A stretch of 52,974 nt of DNA from an uncultured Clostridia bacterium (GTDB lineage: Bacteria > Bacillota > Clostridia > Saccharofermentanales > Saccharofermentanaceae), in assembly GCA_947165785.1 (NCBI GenBank), contig CAMVBS010000008.1:1-52974 (forward strand). The letters are read 5' to 3'. Position numbers and translations under genes: made by a program. Positions 18,101 through 25,949 of the stretch are shown in pieces. The stretch's first letter is position 1, and each line of letters starts with the position of its first letter. Under the pieces are notes generated by a model. That model saw only the letters and a program-made list of their open reading frames with translations, was not told the origin of the DNA and did no database searches.

Positions 18101-18369
18101 GACTCGTCACCTGAATTGGAGACTATCCTTTGAGCAAACTTGATGAAGCTCAATACGTCCTGTCTGAAAAGACCTGCAGTTACAATATCTTTGCCTGCCT
18201 TAACAGCTTTTTTACCATCTTTGTTTATGAAATTAAAAACTTCTCTTTCTACCGAAGCCTTTGACGATTCCGGAACAATAAACAATGTATCTCCGGAGGA
18301 AGCGATCTCACCTTCTACGATCGATCTTAACGGACACTTCAATGTATTCAATGTCTTAATTGTAATCAT
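15148..18369 (-). CDS. addB: ATP-dependent nuclease subunit AddB (RexB-like)
   Basis: 1073 aa partner of AddA. The C-terminal part carries the RecB-family nuclease (RIVDYKSGG) framed by the AddB iron-sulfur cysteines: one in ETFNYCALQYML before the nuclease and three at the end, C1015, C1018 and C1024 (ECKNCKYRVVCG). The N-terminus lacks the GxxGxGK(S/T) Walker A found in many AddB proteins (the region reads RSIVEGEIASSGDTLF), so it resembles the RexB variant without its own ATP site. GAGGTGG precedes the ATG. A TATAAT box is visible at about 18410 on the minus strand, so this gene probably heads the addB-addA operon. Confidence 0.92.
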   Translation of the reverse strand: MITIKTLNTLKCPLRSIVEGEIASSGDTLFIVPESSKASVEREVFNFINKDGKKAVKAGKDIVTAGLFRQDVLSFIKFAQRIVSNSGDESITGFDDVMLRNVIYNILVRHGSEFRFIHRFVGKFEYIDKIIALLGDFTRYGVDPDSLEEVLSREGDSKEDFYDKVHDIKILMEYIREINDEYGFSLLESDLGRAVDFIDGALSKGDIPKRRIYSYLRELRETKIVIYGFGSYRTFTPQEMNFLKALDRLGCEMVMFVLYDSNNEEEDVFYFGKMLIDSVRREGLEFNLEAYSSLPDPMDNDVSIVTSAYAFDKSFKLGSSDGSVELVKLDNIDDSLAFVCNEIIRLTRQEGYRYRDIRVFSPSEDVTDRFKGIMRLFKLDAFIDKRMILNGTPVMRLVEIMLELPKYDYPLDMVIRLLRTGLLPVRFELVDYFENYCIMNNITFGSRMFNESRFKETKDFNMYYNGKAVTNPASYLWKSIVESVLIPLKNAADKVRNDDLISSKAKDLMDYLDGLRHNLEALRDEFLSKNDSASAALLVRSYKEIMILLTSFTSELNDVTVTAEAFTSLIKTDMKNKVLATIPLTVDSIEITDTDSSCHSPCKVLFMIGCKTDNFPYSSMTDGVMSNSELIRLNSEMTIDLPDKVQTKSKEDFVKAALTVNSVSDLLYMVNVTSDLESEVFSFFNGSYEKEISYYVDFATPVYGLAVEKKHDISTSSINEEHIKGLLGEYYTGSVSSFETFNYCALQYMLNNVLKIRERSDGTRLDLNQVGTILHSMFEDSIKKLMDEHKSGDDLKEIRNRLDDEVYMDKFAEDTFNIALAKSSIKDKDSEIYAFNLGARTRRIFKKGLPVLMDYIVESGYVPYAYEESLKLDNRLSFTTQNGIKFDFNGFIDRVDYNSDTDRYRIVDYKSGGNEIKNDELASGLQIQLFAYALLEFMQGHEVDDVSYVDVKLPHHKTEDENKTEFKYKGSGFDPDQIKELCTVLKDLLQRTCEQISIGKADALVNPAGIKGNECKNCKYRVVCGNDPNHIYRDFNDYSVSKDDCGGDKNRAVIESMRKRSEAPWNFRHNKMQ

Positions 18370-18448
18370 ATGCCACCTCAGTACCGATATCCTAAAAAAT
18401 CTATGACTAAATTATACTACAAGCATGGTTCCAATATTCGGACAACAA

Positions 18449-18480
18449 TAAAAAACTCCTGCCGATACGGTCGACAGGAG
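18449..18480 (-). terminator. Intrinsic terminator after the acyl ligase
   Basis: A 10-bp stem (arms 18456-18465 and 18471-18480, one G-T pair, loop of 5) is followed on the minus strand by T5 and a T-rich tail. It lies 21 bases past the ligase stop and separates it from addB. Confidence 0.85.
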
Positions 18481-18501
18481 CATTGATCATTCGAGTTCAG
18501 A

Positions 18502-20346
18502 TCAGGTAAGTTTATCAAGATTACAAGCGTTCATCTCTCGCATATTCGTATCATTTCTCGCGAGAGCACCCTCGATCGCCTCCTGCTCCTTCGGACGTTT
18601 GATCTTAAGAGTTGTAGTCTTGATCATATCCTGCTCAGAGAAGACATAATTCCTTACGATCTTATACGAAGGCATCTGGTGGTTCGCATCTCTTACCTTA
18701 TCATTAAGATAAGCCGTGATCTCGTCATCGCTTGCTTCACCCGGATTACCGAGCTGTTTTGCAATTACTTTACGGTCAATGAGGAGCTTGGCACAGATAT
18801 CGATCGCCTCACGCTCATTTTTGTTACCCCAAACGAAAGCTTCCTTGACGCCCGGGATATCCAGGAGAAGACTCTCGATCTCTTCCGGGAATGCCTTCTT
18901 ACCGTTTGTAAGAACGATCATGGACTTAACTCGTCCCGTAACATGTATACAGCCTTTTTTATCTATGAAGCCCATGTCACCTGTATGGAACCAGCCATTT
19001 TCATCGATTACTTCCTTGGTAGCTTCGTCATTATGGTAATAACCCTTCATGACACAGTCAGACTTTGTAAGGATCTCGCCTATGACATTAGCCTTATCAG
19101 CACCATCGATCGCAGCGGTGATACCAACCATAGGACGTCCGACACTGCCGTATACATTGACTGCTTTAGTAGTCGTTGCTATAACCGGAGAAGTCTCGGT
19201 AAGACCATAACCCATAAGGAAATCGATACCTATGTTATTGAAGAACTCAACATATTTCTTGTCGATGCCGGCACCGCCGATTACGACCATTCGAAGGTTT
19301 CCGCCGAGTTTTTTGAGGATATCCGCAAATACCGCACGTCTCAGATCCAGACCGAAATGTCTGAGGAACTTGGTGACCGGTATCATGATATCTATCATTT
19401 TCTTTTTGCCGGACTGTTCGATACCCTCCATTATCTTCTCGTAGATGTTTTCGAAAAGGAGAGGTACGGATATACAAAAATCAATATGCCACTCAGATAC
19501 ATTCTTGACGATATACCTGAGACCGTCCGAAAAACATGCGCAAGATCCCCTCGAGATAAGGAAGAAGTCACATGTGTTCTCGAATGTATGGTGCAAAGGA
19601 AGGATCGAGAAATATCTTTCTCCTCTTCCCGCATAAAGTGTCTGTGAAATAGCAAAGACGTTGGAGCAGATATTCTTGTTAGTGAGCATTACGCCTTTAC
19701 TTGCAGATGTCGTACCTGATGTAAAAAGGATGATCCTTACTTCTTCAGGATCGATAGGATTCGTAGCAAACCTGTCATCACCGTTATCGACAAGCTTCTT
19801 ACCTTCGGCGATCATATCGTATATATTTACGAATCTGTCGTCATCTGAAGGCCACTCGAACTTACTTCCGATACCTTCAACATACATGCATACGAATTTC
19901 TCTACAACGATATCGTATTCCTTGGTCAGCATCTTGGCTGCGATATTTACCATCATCTCGTGATGCTTAGGATGATAGAAGAGCACCTTTGTTCCGCTTC
20001 TTTCCAGGAGCTTAACAAGTTCTCCTTCAGGAAGGGCTCTGTCTAGCGGTACGCCTATACTGTTACTTCCAAGGATCGCAGAGTATGAAACGAACCATTC
20101 GTAACAGTTCTCTCCTACTACTGCAAGTTTATCTCCAAAATACTGTGAATCGATAATATAAGTTCCGAGCGCTTTTACATCGCTTACAAACTGAGCGAAG
20201 GTCCTGTGCTCTTCGGGTAATGTAGGCTTTCTTCTGAATATAGCCACGTCCAGTTCAGCATGCCTCTCACCGGCTGCCAGGATCAGATCCCTTATAGTCT
20301 CAAATCTGTCAGCCTCATAAAGCGCTGTACCCTTGATCTCGCGCAT
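18502..20346 (-). CDS. AMP-forming long-chain acyl-CoA ligase-type enzyme
   Basis: 614 aa adenylate-forming enzyme that activates a fatty acid as acyl-AMP and passes it to CoA or another thiol. The phosphate loop is FTSGTTSASKG (about 208-218), followed by MGYGLTETSP, the aspartate motif WFHTGDMGFID, the GRVKSMIVLTNG hinge, and a C-terminal catalytic lysine in TTLKIKRP. The set matches FadD-like and Aas-type ligases. Neighbours are a PlsC-type acyltransferase, a lipid kinase and a lone acyl carrier protein, so recycling or scavenging of fatty acids into phospholipid is the likely setting; acyl-ACP instead of acyl-CoA as product is possible. It has its own terminator and is probably monocistronic. 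Confidence 0.9.
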   Translation of the reverse strand: MREIKGTALYEADRFETIRDLILAAGERHAELDVAIFRRKPTLPEEHRTFAQFVSDVKALGTYIIDSQYFGDKLAVVGENCYEWFVSYSAILGSNSIGVPLDRALPEGELVKLLERSGTKVLFYHPKHHEMMVNIAAKMLTKEYDIVVEKFVCMYVEGIGSKFEWPSDDDRFVNIYDMIAEGKKLVDNGDDRFATNPIDPEEVRIILFTSGTTSASKGVMLTNKNICSNVFAISQTLYAGRGERYFSILPLHHTFENTCDFFLISRGSCACFSDGLRYIVKNVSEWHIDFCISVPLLFENIYEKIMEGIEQSGKKKMIDIMIPVTKFLRHFGLDLRRAVFADILKKLGGNLRMVVIGGAGIDKKYVEFFNNIGIDFLMGYGLTETSPVIATTTKAVNVYGSVGRPMVGITAAIDGADKANVIGEILTKSDCVMKGYYHNDEATKEVIDENGWFHTGDMGFIDKKGCIHVTGRVKSMIVLTNGKKAFPEEIESLLLDIPGVKEAFVWGNKNEREAIDICAKLLIDRKVIAKQLGNPGEASDDEITAYLNDKVRDANHQMPSYKIVRNYVFSEQDMIKTTTLKIKRPKEQEAIEGALARNDTNMREMNACNLDKLT

Positions 20347-20495
20347 ATAACCTCCAAGGTCGTGTTTTTTACTTAAACGATATTAGCATTTTAAGATATT
20401 TAAGTCTATAATGCAAAGCGAAAACTTTGATAATCAAAGCATCTATTTGGTACATTCATCAGATTTTGCCACAAAGAGGGCTTATAAAATTAGTG

Positions 20496-20521
20496 TTGCA
20501 AATATTTTCTTTTTTTATAAT
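20496..20521 (+). promoter_or_regulatory. Candidate promoter of the acyltransferase gene
   Basis: TATAAT at 20516-20521 with TTGCAA at 20496-20501; the 14-base spacer is short. The box abuts an ATG at 20524, but the transcript would begin near 20528. This supports translation from the later ATG at 20554. Confidence 0.55.
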
Positions 20522-20553
20522 ATATGTATGAATTCAAAAAAACGGAGACAGAT

Positions 20554-21258
20554 ATGGCTGATACTACTCATTTAGACAAACAATACCCTACCAAGCGTAC
20601 CTTCTACGCCAAGGTAGCTAAGTTTTTCTTCTTGCTCTATACATCTACGGTTATAAATATCAAATGTATGAACAGAGAGAACTTCCCAGATAGTTATCCA
20701 TATGTAATCGCATCCAATCACCAAAGTTACCCTGACGGTGTATGGATCGCCAAGTTCCTCCCTAGAGGTCACTTTAAGAAGATGTGCTGCCTTGCAGGAG
20801 CAGATCTTGAGACAAATCACGGAAGGATCGGCCGCCTCATCATGAAGGTCGGACGAGGAATCGCCGTAGACCGTTACGGTAATCCTGTAAGAGGTCTTAT
20901 CAAGGCAAAGAAAGAAGTTGAACAGGGTGATATCTGTCTCGTCTTCCCTGAAGGAACAAGAACTTCCACAGGTGAGATCGGAGAACTCAAAGATGGTGCT
21001 TCCTATATTGCGATCAAAGCAGGCGTACCTCTCGTTCCCGTATTTATCTCGGGAGCTTATCAGATCTGGTCAAGACACGATAAAAAGATGAAGATCTGGG
21101 CAGGTCCTTTTAAGCGCAAGAAGATGAGGATCATCGTAGGTAAGCCTCTCCACGGTAAGGATTTTGATAACGATGCTCACAAGATGACTGCTGAACTCGA
21201 CAGATGGATGAGAGAGATGCACGCTAAGTACTTCGATCCTGAGAACTGTGAGATCTGA
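20554..21258 (+). CDS. plsC: 1-acyl-glycerol-3-phosphate acyltransferase (PlsC family)
   Basis: 234 aa from the ATG at 20554, which has GGAGA 5 bases upstream; the earlier in-frame ATG at 20524 overlaps the promoter. The acyltransferase signature N55-H-x4-D61 (NHQSYPD) is the catalytic dyad, and FPEGTR at 131-136 binds the phosphate of lysophosphatidate. A hydrophobic segment near 20-35 may anchor it to the membrane. It makes phosphatidate, the precursor of phospholipids, by acylating position 2. The product would meet the lipid kinase encoded convergently. A terminator follows at once. Confidence 0.9.
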   Translation: MADTTHLDKQYPTKRTFYAKVAKFFFLLYTSTVINIKCMNRENFPDSYPYVIASNHQSYPDGVWIAKFLPRGHFKKMCCLAGADLETNHGRIGRLIMKVGRGIAVDRYGNPVRGLIKAKKEVEQGDICLVFPEGTRTSTGEIGELKDGASYIAIKAGVPLVPVFISGAYQIWSRHDKKMKIWAGPFKRKKMRIIVGKPLHGKDFDNDAHKMTAELDRWMREMHAKYFDPENCEI

Positions 21259-21280
21259 ATAAGATAGAATGGAAAAACTA

Positions 21281-21306
21281 AGGACTGCCAAGCGGCAGTC
21301 CTTTTT
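21281..21306. terminator. Bidirectional intrinsic terminator
   Basis: A perfect 9-bp stem (21281-21289 with 21294-21302, loop AAGC) followed by T5 on the plus strand. On the minus strand it is followed by a TTAGTTTTT tail. It lies between the convergent plsC and lipid-kinase genes and can serve both. Confidence 0.88.
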
Positions 21307-21308
21307 GA

Positions 21309-22277
21309 TTACTTAGGGAAAAATCCGAAATTAAGCGCTTCAGGGAATACTTCAAATCTTATCCTGTGTCCGTAGAATATCTCACCGTCACAATTTCCGA
21401 GAAGCTGATAGGAATTATCTTTGCAGGTAATGATACCGCTCGTTGCCTTAAACATCCTTATTCCCTCTTTATCGACATGCTTGCCGTATCCCGACAGGAG
21501 CAAAAGACGAAGGTTCTTCCATACTCCGAGGTTTTCTGTAACACAGATATCAAGTATTCCGTCATCGATCTTCGCTGACGGAGCAATAAGGCATCCGTTG
21601 TTATACTTACCGTTACAGATGGATATGGAAACAAATGACTCATCCTCACAGATCTCATTCGTATCACTGTTTATAAGCTCGAGATTATAATCCATGTTAT
21701 ATGAACGGAATTTCTGGAAAGTCCTCAGTACGCCCTTGGCATATGAGCACTTGTCCTGGAACTGCTTTCCGTGCTTATCCTGGATATCTTCGGCATATGT
21801 GAGAGCCTGAGTCTCAAAACCGATATTAGCCACATTGATGAAATACCTGGACCATACAGGAAGATGATTTCCGAGAAGATCGTAACTGTCGATCCTTACC
21901 AGGTCGATCGGAATATAGTTTAGCTTATCAAGAAGCCCGACTGCCTTCTCCGGATGGTTCATCAGTGCCTCGGGAAACATCGTATGCGCGAGGCTGTTAT
22001 ATGAACCCATAGGGATTATCGCAAGAGGCGTAGCGCGATAAGCGAGCACATTAACCACCTCGTGGATGATATCATCCCCGCCGCACACTACGACTGTTAC
22101 GTTGTCATCGGATTGTTCGCTTGCCTCCGAAGCATGGTCGGAAGCCTGACCTTTTTTCTGAACATAGCGAAGCTCAATACTGTTACGCATATCTTCCTTA
22201 AGAGAGCCTATCGTCTCCTCAAGCTTACGGAGCTCTTTTGGATTGATCTCACTGCTTATTATAAACAGATAGCGCAT
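21309..22277 (-). CDS. Diacylglycerol/sphingosine kinase-fold lipid kinase, divergent active site
   Basis: 322 aa with the DAGK catalytic fold seen in DgkB and YegS. The nucleotide motif, normally GGDGTxNE, reads G66-G-D-D-I-I-H-E. The second loop, normally GTGND, reads G91-S-Y-N-S95. The later NGKYNNGCLIAPSAKIDDG and LGNCDGE blocks match the family well. Since both ATP-phosphate loops are changed, the enzyme may have altered nucleotide use or be inactive. It lies 32 bases after the acyl carrier protein gene in the MarR-ACP-kinase operon and converges with plsC, so a role in phosphatidate/diacylglycerol balance is the natural guess. Confidence 0.8.
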   Translation of the reverse strand: MRYLFIISSEINPKELRKLEETIGSLKEDMRNSIELRYVQKKGQASDHASEASEQSDDNVTVVVCGGDDIIHEVVNVLAYRATPLAIIPMGSYNSLAHTMFPEALMNHPEKAVGLLDKLNYIPIDLVRIDSYDLLGNHLPVWSRYFINVANIGFETQALTYAEDIQDKHGKQFQDKCSYAKGVLRTFQKFRSYNMDYNLELINSDTNEICEDESFVSISICNGKYNNGCLIAPSAKIDDGILDICVTENLGVWKNLRLLLLSGYGKHVDKEGIRMFKATSGIITCKDNSYQLLGNCDGEIFYGHRIRFEVFPEALNFGFFPK

Positions 22278-22309
22278 TCAAAACTGTCCCTTCGGTATGT
22301 TTTATTAGT

Positions 22310-22624
22310 TTATTTTTCAGATTGCGTGGATAATCTGAAAACAAGATCAACAACATCGTTCACAGTAGAAACATTATCCAGATCTTCATCCGGCATCCTT
22401 ATGCTGTAAACCTCCTCTAAATCGACGACCAACTCATAAAGCTGCAATGAATCCAGATCCAGTTCATCAAAGATCCTGGTATCAGGTCTTATATCCGTAG
22501 GGGATATCTCAAGCATATCAGTAAGCATCTTTATAAGATCATCCAGGATGAGGTCCTTCATCTTAGACTCATCAAGGATTGCATCGTCGTTCATACGTTC
22601 TCGAGGATCCGCATTGTCATCCAT
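22310..22624 (-). CDS. Acyl carrier protein
   Basis: 104 aa from the ATG at 22624, which has GGAGAG upstream and overlaps the MarR stop by 8 bases. The phosphopantetheine serine is S59 in ELDLDSLQLYELV. The flanking four-helix pattern and the acidic character (DEDLDNVSTVNDVVDLV) are typical. It has a 20-25 residue acidic N-terminal extension relative to standard AcpP, and fab genes are absent nearby. It is therefore probably a dedicated carrier, perhaps loaded by the ligase or read by PlsC, rather than the bulk fatty-acid-synthesis ACP. Confidence 0.9.
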   Translation of the reverse strand: MDDNADPRERMNDDAILDESKMKDLILDDLIKMLTDMLEISPTDIRPDTRIFDELDLDSLQLYELVVDLEEVYSIRMPDEDLDNVSTVNDVVDLVFRLSTQSEK

Positions 22625-23138
22625 TTTCTTCTCTCCTTCGGCCTTCCATGGCCACATTCTTTGCTGTTTTTCTAATCGAATCGGAACCGCTGTAACGCTT
22701 AAGTTGCGATGCGATGTACTCATCTATCTCCGACACCATCTTAATGAGCTGTTTCTGCTCTTCCGGTGAATACGGCTCAAGTATCCTCTTTGCAAGGACT
22801 GTATGAAACTTGCTGTGGATCCTGCATGCGAGCTTACCGTTCTTGGTAAGACTGATCCTTACGATCCTTCTGTCAGATTCATCTCTTTTCCTTACAACGT
22901 ATCCTTTCTTGACGAGCCTGTCGATCGCAACAGTAAGGGTTCCGGTCGTGACACCGAGATCATTGGCCGTCTCTGTCATCGTCCTTGCTTCATAAGGACC
23001 GATCGCATCCAAAGTATGCATCTCTACATTTGACAGGTCAGAAAAATATCCCTTAGACAGTGCCTGCTCTTCTGTAAGAAGTACGTTCTCGTATATCCTT
23101 ACGAGGCGCTCGCTGAGTTCAGCTTCTTCTGCTCGCAT
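22617..23138 (-). CDS. MarR-family regulator
   Basis: 173 aa winged-helix regulator. The DNA-binding part spans about 45-110 (MTETANDLGVTTGTLTVAID recognition helix, then the wing with KRDESDRRIVRISLT). The long helices at both ends form the dimer. A MarR gene directly before an acyl carrier protein recalls FabT-type control of fatty acid synthesis in Firmicutes, in which acyl-ACP is the co-repressor; that is analogy, not proof. Its promoter contains a perfect palindrome between -35 and -10, consistent with autoregulation of the MarR-ACP-kinase operon. Confidence 0.92.
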   Translation of the reverse strand: MRAEEAELSERLVRIYENVLLTEEQALSKGYFSDLSNVEMHTLDAIGPYEARTMTETANDLGVTTGTLTVAIDRLVKKGYVVRKRDESDRRIVRISLTKNGKLACRIHSKFHTVLAKRILEPYSPEEQKQLIKMVSEIDEYIASQLKRYSGSDSIRKTAKNVAMEGRRREENG

Positions 23139-23176
23139 AGTACTTCCTCCGTTTCAATCAAAAATACGCAATGAAT

Positions 23177-23205
23177 ATTATACGCTATTTACATTTGTAA
23201 ATCAA
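23177..23205 (-). promoter_or_regulatory. MarR operon promoter with palindromic operator
   Basis: On the minus strand TTGATT (23200-23205), 17-base spacer, TATAAT (23177-23182). Within it lies ATTTAC-AAAT-GTAAAT (23187-23202), whose perfect 6-bp arms cover the spacer and part of the -35, an ideal repressor position. The -35 overlaps the stop codon of the upstream radical-SAM-associated gene. Confidence 0.75.
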
Positions 23206-23903
23206 AGCAATTCCTTAATATCAATAAGGCGCGGATACTCTCCGCCATAGAGCATAAGCCTTGTTACAGATGCATTTGCCGCCAGGTCCTCGTCATATCC
23301 TTCGTGCACGCAAAGTGCATTCATGAGGACGTCAGGCCTCAGGTTTTTCGATGAGCCTGCACAGCAATATATCTCTACCACATCCTCAGAAGCTGACGGA
23401 TTTTGAGCTCCCGACAGCAGGAGTGGTCTTATATCCGTAGTTACTATCTTACCTTTGGACTTTTTCTGGACCTCGATCGTATCTCTCTCGAAAAGGTGCA
23501 TGAGCGGAGCCTTGATACCCGGTGCCTCAAACCTGTACATGGCAACAGATACAACGCTCATCAGTGAATTCTTAGGCTCGTCGATATTGATGCCGCCGTA
23601 AAGTCTTACACCCTTAGGAAGATTAGGATTAACCTTATCCATGAATTCCTGTGCATCTACGACATGCGCCAAAGATACATCAACATAGTCGCCCAGGGTA
23701 TCAATTCCCACTCCCAAAGGAAGCGCAAAGACCATCATCGGCCTCGGGTTATATCCCTGCGAATAAAGGATCGGCATCTCCGCTCTTCTTATCGCTCTGT
23801 CAAAAGTATGCATAAGATCAAGATGCCCCACAAAAGAAGCATCTCCGACCCTCTCGAAAAGGCAGCGCACAACGTACTCGGTCTGGTGCTTCTGCTTTGT
23901 CAT
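23202..23903 (-). CDS. Radical SAM-associated protein, TIGR03936/DUF2344 family
   Basis: About 233 aa. The N-terminal block (VVRCLFERVGDASFVGHLDL, then FDRAIRRAEMPILYSQGYNP) is the signature of the TIGR03936 family, which almost always sits beside a TIGR03960 B12-binding radical SAM protein, as here. The molecular function of the pair is not established. The start is uncertain: GTG at 23939, ATG at 23930 and ATG at 23903 are in frame. I prefer 23903 because it leaves the usual short lead before the conserved core. The two earlier starts lie inside the end of the radical SAM gene. Confidence 0.83.
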   Translation of the reverse strand: MTKQKHQTEYVVRCLFERVGDASFVGHLDLMHTFDRAIRRAEMPILYSQGYNPRPMMVFALPLGVGIDTLGDYVDVSLAHVVDAQEFMDKVNPNLPKGVRLYGGINIDEPKNSLMSVVSVAMYRFEAPGIKAPLMHLFERDTIEVQKKSKGKIVTTDIRPLLLSGAQNPSASEDVVEIYCCAGSSKNLRPDVLMNALCVHEGYDEDLAANASVTRLMLYGGEYPRLIDIKELL

Positions 23904-23916
23904 CTCAAGACTTCTC

Positions 23917-25800
23917 TCATTTTGCAGCATAACACTCACCTACCTTAAAGCACTGCGCACCGCATCCTGAACACTTGGTCCTGCAAGGAGGAGTTATCTC
24001 TTCCCTGTATGCTTTCTCGCGCTCTTTCTTGAAAAAGCTCATATTAACGCCGACATCGATATGTTCCCACGGAAGGTGCTCATCATCGACATCAAATCCC
24101 TTGGCGAATTCTTCCCACGTAAGACCGTGTTCTGCCAAAGTCTCCATCCACGTCTCATACTTGAAGTGATCGTCCCATGCATCATAGAAACACCCTTTTT
24201 TATAACCAGCCTCTATAACATCACAAAGCCTGCGATCTCCCCTCGCAAGAACAGATTCCCAAAGCGATGTCTCGACATCATGCCAGATGTACTTGATGTT
24301 ACGGGACTTGATAAGCGACCTCAGATAGGCCTGCTTCTCGAGGAACTCCTCCTTGGTATTCTGCTTTTCCCACTGGAAAGGAGTAAAAGGCTTAGGTATA
24401 TACATGGAAGTTGAAACGGTTATCTCAGGTTTACGTGCTTTGATACCCTGTTCCCTGCAAACGTCAAAGTAAAGTTTCTCGATCTTATAGGCAAGATCTG
24501 CGATGCCCTTTACATCCTCCATCGTCTCAGTCGGAAGACCCAGCATGAAGTAGAGCTTGACCGTACTCCAGCCGCCTGCAAAAGCAAGTTTAAGGGATTT
24601 CATTATATCTTCTTCGCATATACCTTTGTTTATTACATCACGAAGCCTTTGCGTTCCTGCTTCAGGAGCAAAGGTAAGTCCCGACTTACGCGTCTGGGAT
24701 ACTTTCTCCATAAGATCCAGGGCAAAGTTATCGATACGAAGTGACGGCAAGGAAAGACTCGTGTGACGGCCTTCAAATGCATCGAGAAGTCCGTCGGTAA
24801 GATCTTTTAGTCCCGTGTAGTCACTTGATGAGAGCGACAGAATTCCAAGCTCATCGTAACCCGTGTTATGCTCGATCTCTATTCCCTGTCTGCACAAAGT
24901 CTCCGGGGACTTCTCGCGGACCGGTCTGTAGATAAAGCCTGCCTGACAGAATCTGCATCCTCTTATGCAGCCTCTGAAGATCTCAAGATATGCTCTGTCG
25001 TGGATAATCCTGATATTCGGAATGACGGGTTTTGTAGGATAAGGAACATTATCAAGATCCTTGATGATCCTTTTACGGATAGTATCCGGAGCTTCGCTTG
25101 AAAGCTTGTTCAATCCCTGATATCTTCCGTCCTTATAGATCGGCTCGTATAGACTTGGAACATATGCACCTTCAAGCTTGGAAATCTCCAGAAGGAGCGC
25201 CTTCCTGTCCTTCTTTCCTCCGTCCTTATATTTCTTGATAAGTTCGGTAACTTCAACGATAAGTTCTTCTCCTTCACCCATAAGGGCAATATCAAAGAAG
25301 TCAGCCATAGGCTCGATATTATATGCGCAAGGTCCACCGCACATAACGATCGGATCATCGTCCTTACGATCCTTGGTCCTGAACGGGATCTTGCCGAGAT
25401 CGAGCATCTGAAGGACATTCGTGTAGCACATCTCATAACCAAGAGTAAATGCCACCACATCAAAATCTCGCAATGGAGATTTGGTCTCCATAGAATATAG
25501 CTCTATGCCGCTCTTACGCATTACGGCATCCATATCTACCCATGGTGAAAAGACACGTTCACACCAGCAGTCCTCCATGTCATTCAGGCATTTATAGAGG
25601 ATCTGCATGGCAAGATTACTCATACCGATCTCATAGACATCAGGAAAACAGAATGCTGCGCGGACTTCCTTACATGTACCCGTCTGCTCAAGCTGTTTTA
25701 AAACGTCCTCTTTTATTACGGAACCGTATTCGCCTCCGACATACCTGCCGGGACTTTCAACTGACATAAGATCTTTTCTTGAGACCTTGACCTGATTCAT
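23917..25800 (-). CDS. B12-binding-domain radical SAM protein, TIGR03960 family
   Basis: 627 aa. The radical SAM cluster motif is C278-x3-C282-x2-C285 (GCIRGCRFCQAGFIYRP), preceded by a B12-binding-like N-terminal domain with EVRAAFCFPDVYEIGMSN. The C-terminus carries a cysteine-rich tail (CRTKCSGCGAQCFKVGEC) that could bind another metal or cluster. AGGAG lies 9 bases before the ATG. In many Clostridia this pair directly precedes rplU-prp-rpmA-obg; here that block lies several kilobases away. The chemistry is unassigned, though a role in RNA or ribosome maturation is often suggested from the neighbourhood. Confidence 0.92.
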   Translation of the reverse strand: MNQVKVSRKDLMSVESPGRYVGGEYGSVIKEDVLKQLEQTGTCKEVRAAFCFPDVYEIGMSNLAMQILYKCLNDMEDCWCERVFSPWVDMDAVMRKSGIELYSMETKSPLRDFDVVAFTLGYEMCYTNVLQMLDLGKIPFRTKDRKDDDPIVMCGGPCAYNIEPMADFFDIALMGEGEELIVEVTELIKKYKDGGKKDRKALLLEISKLEGAYVPSLYEPIYKDGRYQGLNKLSSEAPDTIRKRIIKDLDNVPYPTKPVIPNIRIIHDRAYLEIFRGCIRGCRFCQAGFIYRPVREKSPETLCRQGIEIEHNTGYDELGILSLSSSDYTGLKDLTDGLLDAFEGRHTSLSLPSLRIDNFALDLMEKVSQTRKSGLTFAPEAGTQRLRDVINKGICEEDIMKSLKLAFAGGWSTVKLYFMLGLPTETMEDVKGIADLAYKIEKLYFDVCREQGIKARKPEITVSTSMYIPKPFTPFQWEKQNTKEEFLEKQAYLRSLIKSRNIKYIWHDVETSLWESVLARGDRRLCDVIEAGYKKGCFYDAWDDHFKYETWMETLAEHGLTWEEFAKGFDVDDEHLPWEHIDVGVNMSFFKKEREKAYREEITPPCRTKCSGCGAQCFKVGECYAAK

Positions 25801-25949
25801 AGAGCACGCTCCTTGTTTATATTCTTTTGGAACATTATAACAGACGAGGCGCTTAAAGACTTCGGCTCTATTTCATCACTTTTTCGAGAAGAAAGACAGG
25901 TCGTATGGTGGTATTGTCCAAAACCCGGAGGACTTGTAAAGGTGTAGCC

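Noticed and set aside
25801..25949. Possible small gene between the radical SAM gene and the lipoprotein
   Set aside because: No start with a ribosome site and no protein-like frame.
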